This document shows, piece after piece, positions 34,723 through 46,838 of a stretch of DNA of 64,000 bases. The position numbers were made by a program, and so were the translations under genes. The stretch's first letter is position 1; each line of letters begins with the position of its first letter. The DNA is from Chalara sp. BL73 (taxonomy: Eukaryota; Ascomycota; Leotiomycetes; Helotiales). The notes below the pieces were generated by a model. The model was given only the letters and a program-made list of their open reading frames with translations, did no database searches and was not told where the DNA came from. The stretch lies in assembly GCA_918026815.1 (NCBI GenBank), contig CAKJVC010000196.1:62001-126000 (forward strand), written 5' to 3'.

Positions 34723-35721
34723 TTATAGATGATTAAGATTACGCTCTGCCTGGAACACATCGCCTGAGAGAAAATAAGTGTCTGACCCGCAATGTAAGGA
34801 ATGGGCAACAAACCAATGTTGAAATTGTCGACGAGAACCACATTAGGAGATCGTCCGCCCCACTGTGACACACACCAATCTGACTGCTCGCCTATAGAGT
34901 CTTCTCCGGTAGCTGCGTTTGTTTTGGGGGTGTTGAGCACGTCTGGGATGAGAACATCGGGGAAAATTTCTATATCCTTGAAATGGTTGACTACTAATAT
35001 TAGATCTGCCCATCTCGGCCGTGCTCTGGTGACATACCTAACATCATCAAACCATTGCCATCAGATCCGGGAGGCCGGTCCAAATTGCAGTTCTCGAATT
35101 CGACCACGTTGAAAGCCGTCTCAAAGAAGTAGCTGAACTCATCGAGTATATATGGAGCTTTATTCGAGTCCGCCAGGTAATCTGCAAAGCTTAGCCTTCA
35201 TCTTCGTTGCAAAATAGAACGTTTGCTTTACCAAGAAACACCACTAATCGCTTCTTATCATCAATGAGCTTTTGCAAAGTTGGCCACTCATTAATGGCAA
35301 GCTTCTTTGGTGGCGTGTAGGCATAGTTGTTCAACCCGGTGTTCTCAAAAACACCCTTGAACATGTTGACATCGACTCGATCTCCGTTTGTGAGAAGGAC
35401 CGTAATAACTTGACCGGCATTATTGTCCATCCACGTCTTAATGGTTCCCAGATAATCGCTCAATTTTCCAGCTTCCTCCAAGTCGCATGATGTGTGGCAC
35501 ATATACAGCTCTCCATCCTTAACGTGGGTTTGCCCTTGTAGAAATCGGATCCCTGCGTTAAGTTGGCCGTTTACACTGACTTGCTGATTGTGAGTAGGCA
35601 AGACTCCCACAAACGGCGACCCATGGGTTCCTATCTGCGCAACACTTGAGTACGCTCGAGAGCAAAGAGCAGCATTGCCGTTGCAAGCAACTGGTGCTGG
35701 TGTTGAGCCACCAGATCCCAT
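34723..35721 (-). CDS. PI-PLC X-domain-like phosphodiesterase
   Basis: PLC-like phosphodiesterase superfamily (TIM-barrel), 284 aa. Exons 35721-35232, 35181-35038, 34993-34814, 34763-34723. The last splice gives NFNIG-DVFQAERNLNHL, a normal family ending; without it the frame runs into a meaningless hydrophobic tail. Visible: CNGNAALCSRAY, IGTHGSPFVG (first barrel His; many relatives have HDSPF, so Asp is replaced by Gly), AGIRFLQGQTH, ELYMCHTSCDLEEAG, IKTWMDNNAGQVITVLL and VVFLDY. Most fungal relatives are secreted or GPI-linked, yet here the ATG at 35721 gives no signal peptide and an in-frame TGA lies just upstream. A missed 5' exon with the signal is possible. Substrate unknown. Confidence 0.8.
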
Positions 35722-37834
35722 GTTTTTGGGTAGAAAATAAAGAGTTAATCACAGAATGACAACACGATACATTCCACAAGTCAAAACCCTTGAATTCTGA
35801 CTGTCACCGAACAAGTAGAAACTCAAAAGAAGCCTTCGAAACTACAGAAGCAGAATGATCTACCCTTATAAATCGTTTCCTTATGCTACGCCTGTGCCAA
35901 TCATTCAGAGAAGGTCGAACCCTGTCCAGCTTGGAGCTTCCCAAATAGATCAGATGGCCGAGTCAGCTCGTGGCGCTACAGCGGTGCAGGATCACTTGAA
36001 ATCCTACGAGATATAAAGGAACCCTGCAAAGCGCATTAAACCTATGTAAAAGGCATCTCCTTTTGCATAAAAGGTTTCATGAAACTTTTAAGGTTGTCTT
36101 CGGTGGTCGCCATGCATGGCATCAGAACAAGACCTGATTGGCGCCCTGAATTAAATCGCCACAGGGGAAGAAGCGCCCCGACAGCCTAATGACCGCGAAT
36201 CGCGATCACCGAGTTACAGTCCGTTCAGATGATAGGGAACTTACTCCGCATAAAGGTCAAATTGCTAAAAGGAAACTCCCTCCAGTGGGGTAGCTCTCCA
36301 GATTTGGCGTTGATGAGTGCCGTAGTGCCCACCAGCATGTGTACTGTGTTGTGCTGTGGTTCCTGGTTAGTGCTCGCCCATGATCTAGATCCGTAGTCAA
36401 GGGGTGTTAGCGCAGGACTATCAGCCGAAGCTAATTTGTTTAGTCATATAGTATTTGATTCGGAATGACTTTCTTTCAATAATTGGTTCATGAGAGACCT
36501 GAAGAGGAGTCTCGCAATTTCAGAGTTTCTAGCAAGCTTCTCTCCTCAAAGCTGATAATCACATAGCTGAGTGGTATCTGCAGGTGCGCGGTCCGTGGGT
36601 AACGTTGCTGTCGACTTGTGTAACGACTGGGATGGAGAGCACAGCTGTAGGTCGAGTAGCATTTTCTAATAAGGGTATGTATTTCTTCCCGAATCGACTC
36701 ATGCCTTTGAAGATCACTTATACTTGTAGCCTAAACCATGTGAACGCTGTTGCTGCTGCAATACTGCAACCTATGTCGTCCATATTCTCTGCTTGCTCCG
36801 CGGATATCAGAGCGTCTCTGTTTGTAAGAGCACTTTGCGTTGCTTCAGCTTCTCCACCATCCTCGCAAGGTCACTTCCTAATAAAGGAGTCCACCAAAGC
36901 TTCTCAACTACCACAAGAATAGTTTATCCTTAAGAATGGCAACACGCTGCTGTTTCAAGAAATTAATGTCTATTTTTCGGTCAATCATCAGCATACAGTG
37001 AAATAATTGTGGCATGCAACATCGAAGAGTACAGAGCAATAAAGCTTATAACATCATCAAGCTCTCCATATACACCCCGAAGTTAATACAAACTTATCAT
37101 TGCGACCATGCTCAATTCTAGAAAGTGCTGTGGTTTAGTCAAATCGAAGCCCAGACACAAAGACCAGCAGGCGTGATCATGTGCTGGTGTACCACTTGAT
37201 CGCGTTGACACTGACCACTCTTGGTGATATCAACATTGACTTGGCGTCAGATCTCGAATCTGAAAGTAACCATCTGAAAAGCTCAGATGATAACAACACA
37301 AGTGACAAAGAACTAGCCCATTTTCCAGACAAGCCAGCTAGACCGGACCTGAGAAATGTGCCTAATTTTCTACGAAGTTAGAGAGACGATATAAACTAGC
37401 AACATATTTCACTCCCCTTTCAAGCTCGCGAGTGGCCCGTATCGTGCCGTAAATGAAGGGTTGGGTAACAAGTTCCAAGTATAAACAATATAATCAGTAA
37501 AGTTCCGCACGTATTAAAGGGCATAGTCTTGCCAAGCACATGTATGCACTCGACAAGTCAACTTGGGGGTCAGATTAAATACTATAGTCTTACAGTCATT
37601 GGCATTGCTCTCAAGCATTCATCGGGGCGTACAAAGTTTTCAAGCCCTTGACCTGACGTTAGAGGGACAGTTAGCAGAAGTATTTACAGTAAAATTAGAT
37701 AGAGGAATCTACTTCAACCATTTCGTCATCGGAATTTGTGCTTGGCAGAAAAAGCACCTCTACCATGAATGGGATGAAGGCACAACTTCAGTTCGGCAAA
37801 TAATATATCAAATCGAGCAACAGCTGAACCAAAC
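35722..37834. other. Gene-poor intergenic region with a possible relic
   Basis: 2.1 kb. On the minus strand about 36917-36710 a 66-codon open stretch reads VVEKLWWTPLLGSDLARMVEK then AEQAENMDDIGCS, which looks protein-like. It has a stop upstream, no start and no recognised family. The rest shows nothing. The overlapping plus-strand frame (36584-36922) starts with GTG and is probably its shadow. Confidence 0.35.
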
Positions 37835-39216
37835 ATGGCAATTGGAGTCGCACTTATTGGCAGTGGCATATTTGCCAAAGAATCACATCTTGTTTGTCGC
37901 CACTTCCAGCCTCTACAGGATTTCAAGACCCCTCACTAACCCCACCTCAGCCAGCGATTCAACAATCCTCCAACCTCAGTCTTAAAGCGGTGTACTCTCG
38001 ATCTCGCAAGTCCGCAGAATCACTTGGGACGGACACCGAGCTCTACTCGGATGATTCAGGCGCCGGCAAAACATACCATGACCTTCTCCTCCGTCCAGAT
38101 GTTGACGCTGTTATAATCGCTCTACCCATTCTATCACAACCAGAATATATAGAGGCTGCTCTTGCTGCCGGCAAGCATGTACTTTCGGAGAAGCCTATTG
38201 CAGGTGACCTCAAGGCCGCAAAGCATCTGATTCAATACTACAATAGTGACAAGGTTAAAGGCGGAGCAACTTGGGGTGTTGCGGAGAACTATCGTTTCCT
38301 GGATTCTTTCCAGTTTGGTAGGTGACCTTCACTCAGTTGGGTTATCTAGTTGGTCCTTTCAGCCAGCCAAGTAGTCTTCAATATTCTTTCTTGCGTACTA
38401 CCGCCAGGTGATTCAGGCGATCTATCTTGCAATCTTGAAAGATGCATATTGCAGATGCTGATGCGTGGAACAGGTAGGAAGAAAATCCAGGAATTTGGGC
38501 GGGTATTAGGATTCAGGGTCAAGACATTCGGCAACGTTAAGCCAGGCTCTAAGTACTTCGGTAAGATCATAAACTCCAATAACTATCCTAACTAACCTAT
38601 GTAAAGAAACACCATGGCGCAAAAAGGCTGAGCACCAAGGCGGTTTCCTACTTGATGGCGGCGTTCATTTCGTTGCCGCAACCCGGCTACTATTAGGAGA
38701 GACCGCCAAACCAAAGGCATTGTCCGCCTTTTCAACCCTCCTCCAAGAACACCTTGGCCCCGTCGACACTGTAAACTCGATTTGGGTCACGAAATCTGGT
38801 ATCTCAGGCACGTTCTCCATCTCCTTTGGTACAACGCTGTCGGGCAATGAGTATACCGTAGCTTGCGAGAAAGGTAGTGTCTCCGTTGTATTTGGAGCGA
38901 ACACTGTGACTGTTCGTGAAGGCGAGGAGAACGAAAACAAATCCGAGATTCACGAGTTCAAGAATGACGGTAATGGGGTGAAACAAGAGGTTGCGGTATG
39001 GGCACAAGGCATTGTTGATGGTAAACCTGATCCTAGGTTTTCACCGGAAGAGGCTCTTGTGGATTTAGTATGTCACTACTCGTTCTTCGCCTCCATAGCG
39101 CCTAAAAAACGGGAGTCTAAGATTATGAATTGCTAACTTGGAGTGTGTAATAGGAGATTGTAGAGAAAATGCTGAAGAGTGGTCAAGCCGGTGGCGAACT
39201 TCAGACTTTGGAATAA
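37835..39216 (+). CDS. Gfo/Idh/MocA-family NAD(P)-dependent oxidoreductase
   Basis: Exons 37835-37891, 37951-38317, 38474-38560, 38607-39067, 39154-39216; 344 aa, the usual family length. Rossmann start MAIGVALIGSGIFAKESHL, joined through a 59-nt intron with branch site CTAAC to PAIQQSSNLSLKAVYSRS. Then ALPILSQPEYIEAALAAGK, the signature HVLSEKPIAG carrying the family's catalytic Lys, WGVAENYRF, and the C-terminal substrate domain (WRKKAEHQGGFLLDGGVHF). This GGFLLDGGVH branch is common in ascomycetes and is usually annotated only as an oxidoreductase, so its substrate (probably a sugar or polyol) is unknown. Intron 2 (38318-38473) is longer than the others, and I chose the acceptor before GRKKIQEFGRVLG to keep the frame. 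Cytosolic by absence of signals. Confidence 0.88.
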
Positions 39217-40284
39217 TTTATACGATGAGCAATCAGGAGGCTACATATATAGGTAAACTTAGTTGCTTGCTTCTGTGTCTGTTGTGACTTTTTTTTCTTT
39301 AGAAAGCTCCTCCCCCCTATTTCTGCAGTATTCATTTGGTTCCGATAATAAGCAATTCGAAAATATAAAGTGATTGCCCAAACAGGAAAAGCTAGTATAG
39401 AAGTCTCTTTTTCTGATTATCCAGAGTCTCAGATTTTCGATGATTATCTTCCTACGCACGTAAACGAACAGACCATAACTCCGGAAGGACCAGCGAAGTC
39501 TCCCAACACCCTCCACCAAGAAGTCATTGAGCTCTATTCCCAAAATTCCGCACCGCATCAGACGGTACAATCGCCACCGTTTATTTGCCCATTCTCCAAT
39601 CATAGCTGTTACCACTGCCCCAGCTAACACCTCGAAAGCATAACCCTATTGTATAATGCGCACATTATGAAAAGAACTAAAACCTACCGTCAAGCATGTT
39701 AAGCACCTAGAATATTTCTTCTAGAGGGACGTCAGACTACCAGAATACACAGAGAAAGACGGAGCCTCCTATTCGGGACGGATTGAGAGGCATCGGCAAT
39801 GAAGCAAGAGGGGATGATTCAGAAGCATGTTGAGAAACAGGAGAGTACGGATAATGAGGTGTGAGATGTAACAACTAATGTACGGAAGCTCGAGTACGGA
39901 AGGAATTGCTGATGAGCCAGCATGGCAGCAAGTGGAACGGCTGGACACTAGCCTTACTACATGCCGTATCTTAGATATTTCGAGATTATATTACTAACGC
40001 AAGGAGAAACCATGATTATGTATTATATTCGCTGGCGAGGAGATCTACTCTATGTACAGCGTCAGCCTGGAGAGACTATGAGCGCTACGTAACAATGTTG
40101 TGACTAAGGGTATACCTATATATAATACGCTGCCACAAACGCTACCTCTTGTGTAATATCCCACGGCAACTCATATGCTTCTAATAGTAATACGTTGTCT
40201 TTGTTCACCACTACCGTTATCCATTATTTCTCATAATCCATAGCTCGTGGTAAAATATTTCATATTGCGGATCCTGAAGCTTAC
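39217..40284. other. Intergenic between two converging genes
   Basis: 1.07 kb between the oxidoreductase (+) and the orphan gene (-), with 3' regions at both ends. A 123-codon minus frame (39630-39259) and an 85-codon plus frame overlap each other and show no family signal. Confidence 0.5.
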
Positions 40285-42698
40285 TTATTTGGGGTGCACT
40301 CGTAACACTAGATATTTCTCAGTCTCTGACAAGAAAGGAGGTAAGGAGAAGAATACCGGTCCCCCAGGAGTATGACCTTCAAAATTTGGAGCATAGCATG
40401 GGTATTTTTGGTCCTCCTCCGTAGCAGCTTGGCCTTGCTGGAAGGCTTGACTATTTGGATTATTTCCACGGGCTCCCTGTGTCGCCTCACTACCAACAGC
40501 AGCATGAGGCGGCCCTTGTGTATACGCAGGTATACATTGACCCACGTACTGTTGTTGAGGCCAATCTGGTACTTGATATTGGGGGTACCAACCTAAATAC
40601 TGGCCACCTTGAGTAATTACCTGAGGCGGAGGTGCCATGTGTGGATATGGAGGGTACATTTGACCCACATATTGTTGTTGAATGGTGCTTTGAGGTTGAC
40701 CATACACATTAAATGCCCCATAGGTATGATGTCCTTGAGCACTGCTATGAGGTTGAAATTGTGCATGGGGTGTCCAGCGTCGACGATCGCCGACTTGTCC
40801 TTGGGCATTGCTTCCAGCAGATCGCAGACGCCAGTTCCCACTCAGATCCCTGAAGCTATTCTGACCCAGTCCAGCCCGCCTATGAGGATATTTGCGAGGT
40901 TTCTTTCGTTCGCCGTTAGAGCCACCTTCAACATTTCCACTAGACCCATACTGTAACTCGTGTCCGCTATCTGGGGGAGTTGGAAGAACTGGTATCCCAC
41001 TCCGAATCTGACTCCCTTGATCCTCACTAGCTATAGATCTGGATCCTGGTGGAGTTGCAGGATCTTGCACCTTGGTGCGATTTTGAGGATGGCTTCCTCG
41101 GCCACTATAACTGGCTCTCCTATTACGGCCAGGAGACCCACATGATGGTTCAGCAGACCCAGAAGAAATATTAGAAGTATTGCCTCGACCTCTGAGGCCA
41201 CCATGTGCCACGCCGCGCCGTGATTCCCTATCCCGTCTTGATCTATCAATAATATCAAACACTGAAGATCGTGGCTCTGCGGATGAGTTGGATTGTTTTT
41301 GCTTTTCGAACTCCTCGGCTGATATTGTTCCAATGTGAGAGGGTAAAACTTGAAGTGGTGATGATTGTGTGAAAGCTCCTGGTATTTGCTGATACAAAAA
41401 TCCATACAGAGGATTTGTCTGCGCCGCCTTGCCGACGAATGGCGATAGCTGAAAGTCAATTGGCTTCAGCGGATTATGAATTGGAATACCCGGTGACTTA
41501 TCTGGTGGCGAGGAGATAGCGGTATCTGTTCTTGAATTTGGAATAGAAGGGGCTTGACCTATAATTATGAGTGCTTTAGAATTAAGTGATCCATATTGTT
41601 CAGGGTGGTGGTAATCGAGGCTAAACGATGTATTACCTTTCTCCAATGTTCTTAATCTAATATCCTTAATATTTGACACTGGCCTTGAAAAGTCGAGATC
41701 CAGGCCTAAAGCCTCCGATAACTTCTCACCCAATTCGAAGATCGAAGACTTTTGTTGCATCGGCAAAGGTAGTGAGACTTTACGTGTCGCGAATAGTCCT
41801 GGCTCAATACTTTCAATATGTACAGGGAAGCAACGACAAGATATGGTATCTCCCATCTCCAAACTAGATGTTGAACTGCGTTGTTGTTGTAAAGGAACTC
41901 CATCTATATCCGACGCATCACTGGGAGTATGCTCTACCTCTCCTGTGGAGGAAAGTATCCTTGTATTCTCATTTTGACTAATTCCTCTAGGGGAGAAACG
42001 CATATCAATATCTTCTATGAAACGCCAGAATTCTGACAGGCTAAATTCTTCTAGAGCTTGCTGCTCTAGTTGCGGACCACCTCTTGATAAGTCGTCTCCT
42101 TCCTCAAGTTGCCGTTGCATTTGAAGCTGGTCACCATTGATCGACAAAACATTTGACAAGAGGGCTTCCCCCACAAACTGCCGAGGCAACCGAGGATCAT
42201 CTGGATGCGTGGGAGCTTCTGGGATGTCGTTTTCTTCTATAGCAACTGGCAGCTGTACTTGGGACTGAGGATCATCACTAATCCACCAGTCTGAAACTTT
42301 CGAGGGAGTCTCCAGACCCCTCTGAAGATTATGATACCGCATGAGCAGGTTGGGCACTACTCTAGCGGAATCGGGTTGGTAGGTTTCTGATACGAGCCTC
42401 TCCAAGTTTGGCTAAGTTCTTTAGTCAGGCCGAGGACTTTAGTCACCGGAATATGAGCTTCAATACTCACAATGTTATTGGGTTGATCAAGATAGTTCTC
42501 CATGTCAAGAATTCTCTCCGAGATTCCATCATGCTGTAAATGAATAACTTGGAGTCTGGACTCGGATGCCGAACGCCTGGTAACATCGCCATTATATTCA
42601 ATGTGTTCTGTCTCGCATTCATCATCTGTAGATGTGGATGTCTGAAGATTTGATCCTCCGTGCTGCTCAGCCCTTGTGTCACTATCTCCTGTAGCCAT
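40285..42698 (-). CDS. Lineage-specific hypothetical protein, low-complexity C-terminus
   Basis: Not recognised. Exons 42698-42471 and 42411-40285; 784 aa. The N-terminal third is acidic and helical (LEEFSLSEFWRFIEDIDMRF). A possibly folded middle part reads FELGEKLSEALGLDLDFSRP, then IRLRTLEKGNTSFSLDY and SKALIIIGQAP. The C-terminal half is Gly/Ser/Arg-rich with RGRGN and KKPRKYPHRRAG, then Pro/Gln/Tyr-rich. Two copies of QQQYVGQ are followed by PPYP or PAYT. RG-rich and Q/P/Y-rich tails often occur in RNA-binding or condensate-forming proteins, but no RNA-binding domain is visible. The frame is long and the intron clean, so it is almost surely a gene; function unknown. Confidence 0.8.
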
Positions 42699-44374
42699 AA
42701 TTCATTTATACCTAGTAGCGACTGATTGGATAACCAATAAATGTGTTATAGCGAGAATATTGTTTACTTCATGTCCGTCTTCCTATATGAGGTAGAGAAA
42801 GGAAAGGGTGTAATTGGCGTGCCTTCCATGGTATGTTTTGCCATAACAAGCACTGCACGGCAGGTTCGATTGTAACCCACAACCGTGAGTACTTAGCCAT
42901 TCCCAGGGAAATTACAAGCGCGCTAGAGGTATATCAGAGGGCCAATTCTCTGCTCAAGGACGTTCTTATGCCTTTGATAGATCGCTAAAATAGAAAAGGC
43001 ATCGCTTAACAAAGGGGCAAAAGTAAACAGTGGTTAATCATATATTGTCTCACGGGGAACGACACTCTCACCTCATACAAGTATGACAGCAAATAGCTAC
43101 CCTAAGCTTAGGATGTTTAAGAAATAATGGAGGATATTTGCCATTTTATGAACGTTTCAGACATCTCAGCTTTTTGATAACAGCAGCTAATTGAACATGA
43201 AATCCACAAACTCATGCACATCTAATCATCCACTGCTATAACAATCGGTAAAATTTAAATCCTACCTAAATATAAAATGCTTCACAATTTGATAATTAAG
43301 CCAGCTGAAATCAAGCATATGAAAAGGGGCAAAGGAGTGCAAGAACGCGCTCGCCTATTTTTACGCTGTACCGTAAGCGGAGCAGCTGAATTAAATGGAA
43401 CATGTAACTATGTCATATATCAGAGTTTAACAAAAATTGTAAGGTACCTCTGTCTATTGATGGCCTTTCCTATCCAGTTTAGAGAAATGAGTGAAAAATT
43501 CAAACGGAATGGGAACTGAAATGTTCATATAGAAGAAGTCTGCGTAGGGCTTGTACTCTGAAGACGACGGGAATGAGCAATTTCTAATTGTGTTGCAGTG
43601 GGGCCGTAATTACGATATTTGCTATTAAAACTAGAAGTTATATGTTTGTCTACCTCATAGGCCACTATAATTGTGCTTGCGAATAAGGATACATGGGCTA
43701 GACCATCAGCAGAATTTTCCGAACCGTGTTCAACACCCCTGGGTCTGCCACGTCAAGATGTCACACGATGTTACAAGGTCTCGATATTTTTCCTGTCCGA
43801 ATACCCGTGGGAACTTTTCTCGGACTTCTTTTGAATGACTGAAAATGATTTGCATGGAATACCAATCAAGCAAAGTATGAGGGAAGTCAGGACGGCAGCT
43901 GACTAAGAGGGGCTTCGGGATAGTTATCTACATGAAGTCTACAAATGCCGATTAAACAAATCCCGTAGATAAAGTAACTTGATTCGTCCTGCACGGAGTG
44001 TTCAGAAATCATTTAGGTTAACACGGATATCAACGACAAATGAACGTACAGATTTGTGCGGCATAAACTTATCATTATCCATCACATAATCAATATCCTA
44101 GCTAAGATTACCAACTCGCTTTTGCCATATATAAAATGATTCGCAGAAAGGCAGCATTTCGATTACTTGATACCCGGGCTTGGGCCTTTATCGGGCTTAT
44201 ATTGCCAACTTAATTCCGGTTGAGAACCAAACCAAAGTACCTATGTTGTTAGAGAAGCATAAATAAAGCCGCCGCATCAGCTGTATTCTCAATCTTGTCT
44301 CAAGGGGGAAAAGAGAGAATCAACTGTAGAACCCGCCGTAATTATCATTAGTAGAACAAATCAAGTTCTACAAA
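42699..44374. other. Intergenic, divergent promoters
   Basis: 1.68 kb between the start codons of the orphan gene (-) and the dienelactone hydrolase (+). An 80-codon plus frame at 43277-43519 with an ATG has no homology that I recognise. AT-rich, otherwise featureless. Confidence 0.45.
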
Positions 44375-45341
44375 ATGCAAGTCCAAAGCAAAGCTTGCTG
44401 TATCAGTCCTCCCATAAGCCTCGCTGGAGGTTACAACTATGATGCCAAAGGATCATATACTAAATTCAACGGGTTGGAAACCTGTGAGATCGGACACCAT
44501 ATAATCGAGAGTTTTCGCGCTGATCACTGCAGATGTGTCTGGCTCAGATACAGCAAAACGGGGTATCTTCGTGTGCTACGACGTGTTTGGGTTGTATATT
44601 CAGACTCTCAGAGGCGCTGACATTCTGGCATACGACTTTCCAGCACAGCCAGACAGAGCTGGCGACTTTAAAGTCTTCATGCCCGTGTTCTTCGGAGATC
44701 AGCCCGCTGACATTGCGAATTATCCTCCAAAGACACCTCCTCAGTTCCAAGCCATCAAAGGTTTTCTAGCTGGCCCTGCAAATCCAGACAAGACAGTGCC
44801 TTTGATCTTCCCTCTATTGGAAGCCATGAAAAGGGAGAATCCGCAGATTGAAAGCTGGGCAATTCTAGGTTACTGTTGGGGAGGAAAGATCGCTGCACTC
44901 TCTTCTCAAGAGGGAACCCCGTTCAAGGTGTCGGGTCAATGCCATCCGTCACTTTTGGCATTCGAGGATGCAAGCAAGATAACTATTCCACATGCTGTAC
45001 TAGCAAGCATGGAGGAGGTTCCTGAGGTTGGTACTTTTCGGACGGGATGAATGCTTCATACACACTGCTGAACTGTGCTCAACAAAGCTAACATAAATCG
45101 GTATATCAGGTTATGGATGAGTGGAACAGACTTCTTCTGCAAGCTTCACCAAACAGCTATACCGAGATATTCGACGATATGGTTCACGGATTCACCTCCT
45201 CCCGGTATGTATTCTAGGTATTCCTACGAAGTAAAACTAAACTCAGGGTTGAACAGTGCGGACTTCAACAATAGACACGCTTTTGAGGAATATCTTCGCG
45301 CATATAGGATTTTGAGAACTTTCTTTGCAAAGCACTTGTAG
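44375..45341 (+). CDS. Dienelactone hydrolase family protein (AIM2-like)
   Basis: Exons 44375-44483, 44533-45026, 45110-45204, 45257-45341; 260 aa. Family start SKACC-ISPPISLAGGY, then FVCYDVFGLYIQTLRGADILA, nucleophile motif GYCWGGK (Cys), and VHGF (catalytic His). In bacterial DLH the third residue is an Asp on the strand before the last helices. Here the corresponding stretch reads LASMEEVPE, where relatives usually read LASKDE, so Glu may replace Asp. Fungal members are cytosolic and poorly characterised; yeast Aim2 affects mitochondria. All three introns restore family sequence. It is followed 470 nt downstream by a YCII-domain gene on the same strand. Both types occur in aromatic-compound catabolism, but linkage here may be chance. 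Confidence 0.88.
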
Positions 45342-45814
45342 ATTGATAATGCTGTCATTGATCCAGAGCCTTGTTGGGTATCACGATTGCAACGAGAGAC
45401 CTGCTGAGAACCGAGGTTTCTGGCCGACCATGAAGATTTCTTGGAATGGAAGAGAAGACATATTATGCACCCAAATTAAGCAAAGCAAAAGTTGTTTACA
45501 AAAATTGGCCGATTTTGTGACATTGTGGTTGTGTAATAAAAAGAAAAGAACATTGAGGAAGATGGCAAGCTCTTTACGAGTAGGAATCGAAACTGTCCTG
45601 TCCGATGCGGCGACTATGAAATTGGAGCATCGGTCATTGAATTACGCGCGCTCATGATGAGATGCACTTGCGTCTGATGAAAATGTGTAGTCGTGGTACT
45701 CGGAAAGGCGTACATGTCATTTCTACTAAAGAAAGTCCCGAAGCTCCCCGCACCAGTACCTCGCACACTAGCCTCAACCCATCGTCCACTATTTATCCTT
45801 CCACAACTCACCAG
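45342..45814. other. Intergenic between hydrolase and YCII gene
   Basis: 473 nt. ATG codons upstream in the YCII frame exist (for example at 45662), so some of this may be leader or extended N-terminus. No other feature seen. Confidence 0.45.
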
Positions 45815-46395
45815 ATGTCCCTTCTTCGTGTTCAAACTTCTCATCTACGGATCTTCCAGAGCTTTAGGATAGAATCACAGGTAAAAAGAAGGGCAATGGC
45901 TTCAAGCACTGGAAAATTCGAGTGGCTGGTCATTATTCCAGATCACGGGGGTGTGCTGGATAAGAGAATGGCCGTTCGCCCGTGAGCCTCCTAGCACCCT
46001 AGACTTTGATGATATGCTAACTATGTACAAGGAAGCATTTTGATGGCTTACAAGCCGGACTGGATTCCGGATTCTGGAAGATGGGTGGTAAGTTATCGGG
46101 CTTTTATTCGAGCGCCAAGGCTTGTTGTCTAATTAGAGTTGTTAGGAGCTATTTTAGAAGAAGTCCCAAAGGAAGATGGCAAGCTGAAGATTGAGGGGAG
46201 TGCTATGGTAGCCTCTGCTTCTTCAAAGGAAGAGATTATTGAGCTGTTAAAAAAAGATATATATGCTGAGAGTGGGGTTTGGGATTTCAGCAAGGTAGGC
46301 TCTTCATTATGCGGAATTAGAAGTTAGGAACTAACAGTACATAGATTCAGATATGGCCATTCAAGTGTGCTATTAGGGAGCCGTTGGAGAAGTAG
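45815..46395 (+). CDS. YCII-related domain protein
   Basis: Exons 45815-45981, 46032-46087, 46146-46294, 46345-46395; 140 aa. The core FEWLVIIPDHGGVLDKRMAVRP, then HFDGLQAGLDSGFWKMGGA, SKEEIIELLKKDIY and GVWDFSKIQIWPF is a single YCII (dimeric alpha/beta barrel) domain, usually about 100 aa. The Arg-rich, acid-poor front (SLLRVQTSHLRIFQSFR) may be a mitochondrial presequence. If so, translation would start at 45815; otherwise at the later ATG that gives MASSTGKF. YCII proteins bind or turn over small, often aromatic or chlorinated, compounds, but activity is mostly unproven in fungi. Confidence 0.85.
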
Positions 46396-46838
46396 AGAGT
46401 ATGAAATTACACATCTATAGGCCTGGGAACAGCACAAAGATAGTCATGTACGTGTAAATTGCACTGATTGAAGTGCATTGAAGAGCACTAGCAAAAAACA
46501 AGTTTACTGCCGCGATGGGTTTCTGTGCGTTGGTACGCATTTGCTTGGAATACATCGTAGCATATCCCGATGCTCTGCTGCTTCATTCAAAATTGGCCTT
46601 TTGCATTTGAGTTACAGAAATCATCAAAAACCACGATCAACTCACACACCTCCAAAATCATGGGAGTGGATTCCAAAGTAGAAAGGTCACAGTTCACTAC
46701 AGGTTGAAAAGTCTTGGCACAACTGAATTCTCCAATATACTTGCCTATCTATGGAAGCTATAGGCTGATCCGAACATTGACCCATGAAGGTTCTGGCAAG
46801 ATATCGAGAGATAAAGTAAGACTTTATCCAGAGGCAAC
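46396..46838. other. Intergenic between converging genes
   Basis: 443 nt between the stop codons of the YCII gene (+) and RPP1 (-). No supported gene. Confidence 0.5.

Noticed and set aside
34644..34813. Hydrophobic C-terminal tail of the PLC-like protein
   Set aside because: Produced by reading through an intron. Splicing at 34813-34764 gives the normal family ending DVFQAERNLNHL.
37892..37950. Apparent frameshift near the start of the Gfo/Idh/MocA gene
   Set aside because: A 59-nt intron with branch site CTAAC and CAG acceptor removes it and restores HL-PAIQQ.
42858..42895. GGTTCGA-like box resembling a tRNA B box
   Set aside because: No A box at the right distance, no acceptor stem pairing and no terminator T-run.
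43277..43519. 80-codon plus frame with ATG in the 42.7-44.4 kb gap
   Set aside because: No family, no conserved features, AT-rich surroundings; length is within chance expectation.
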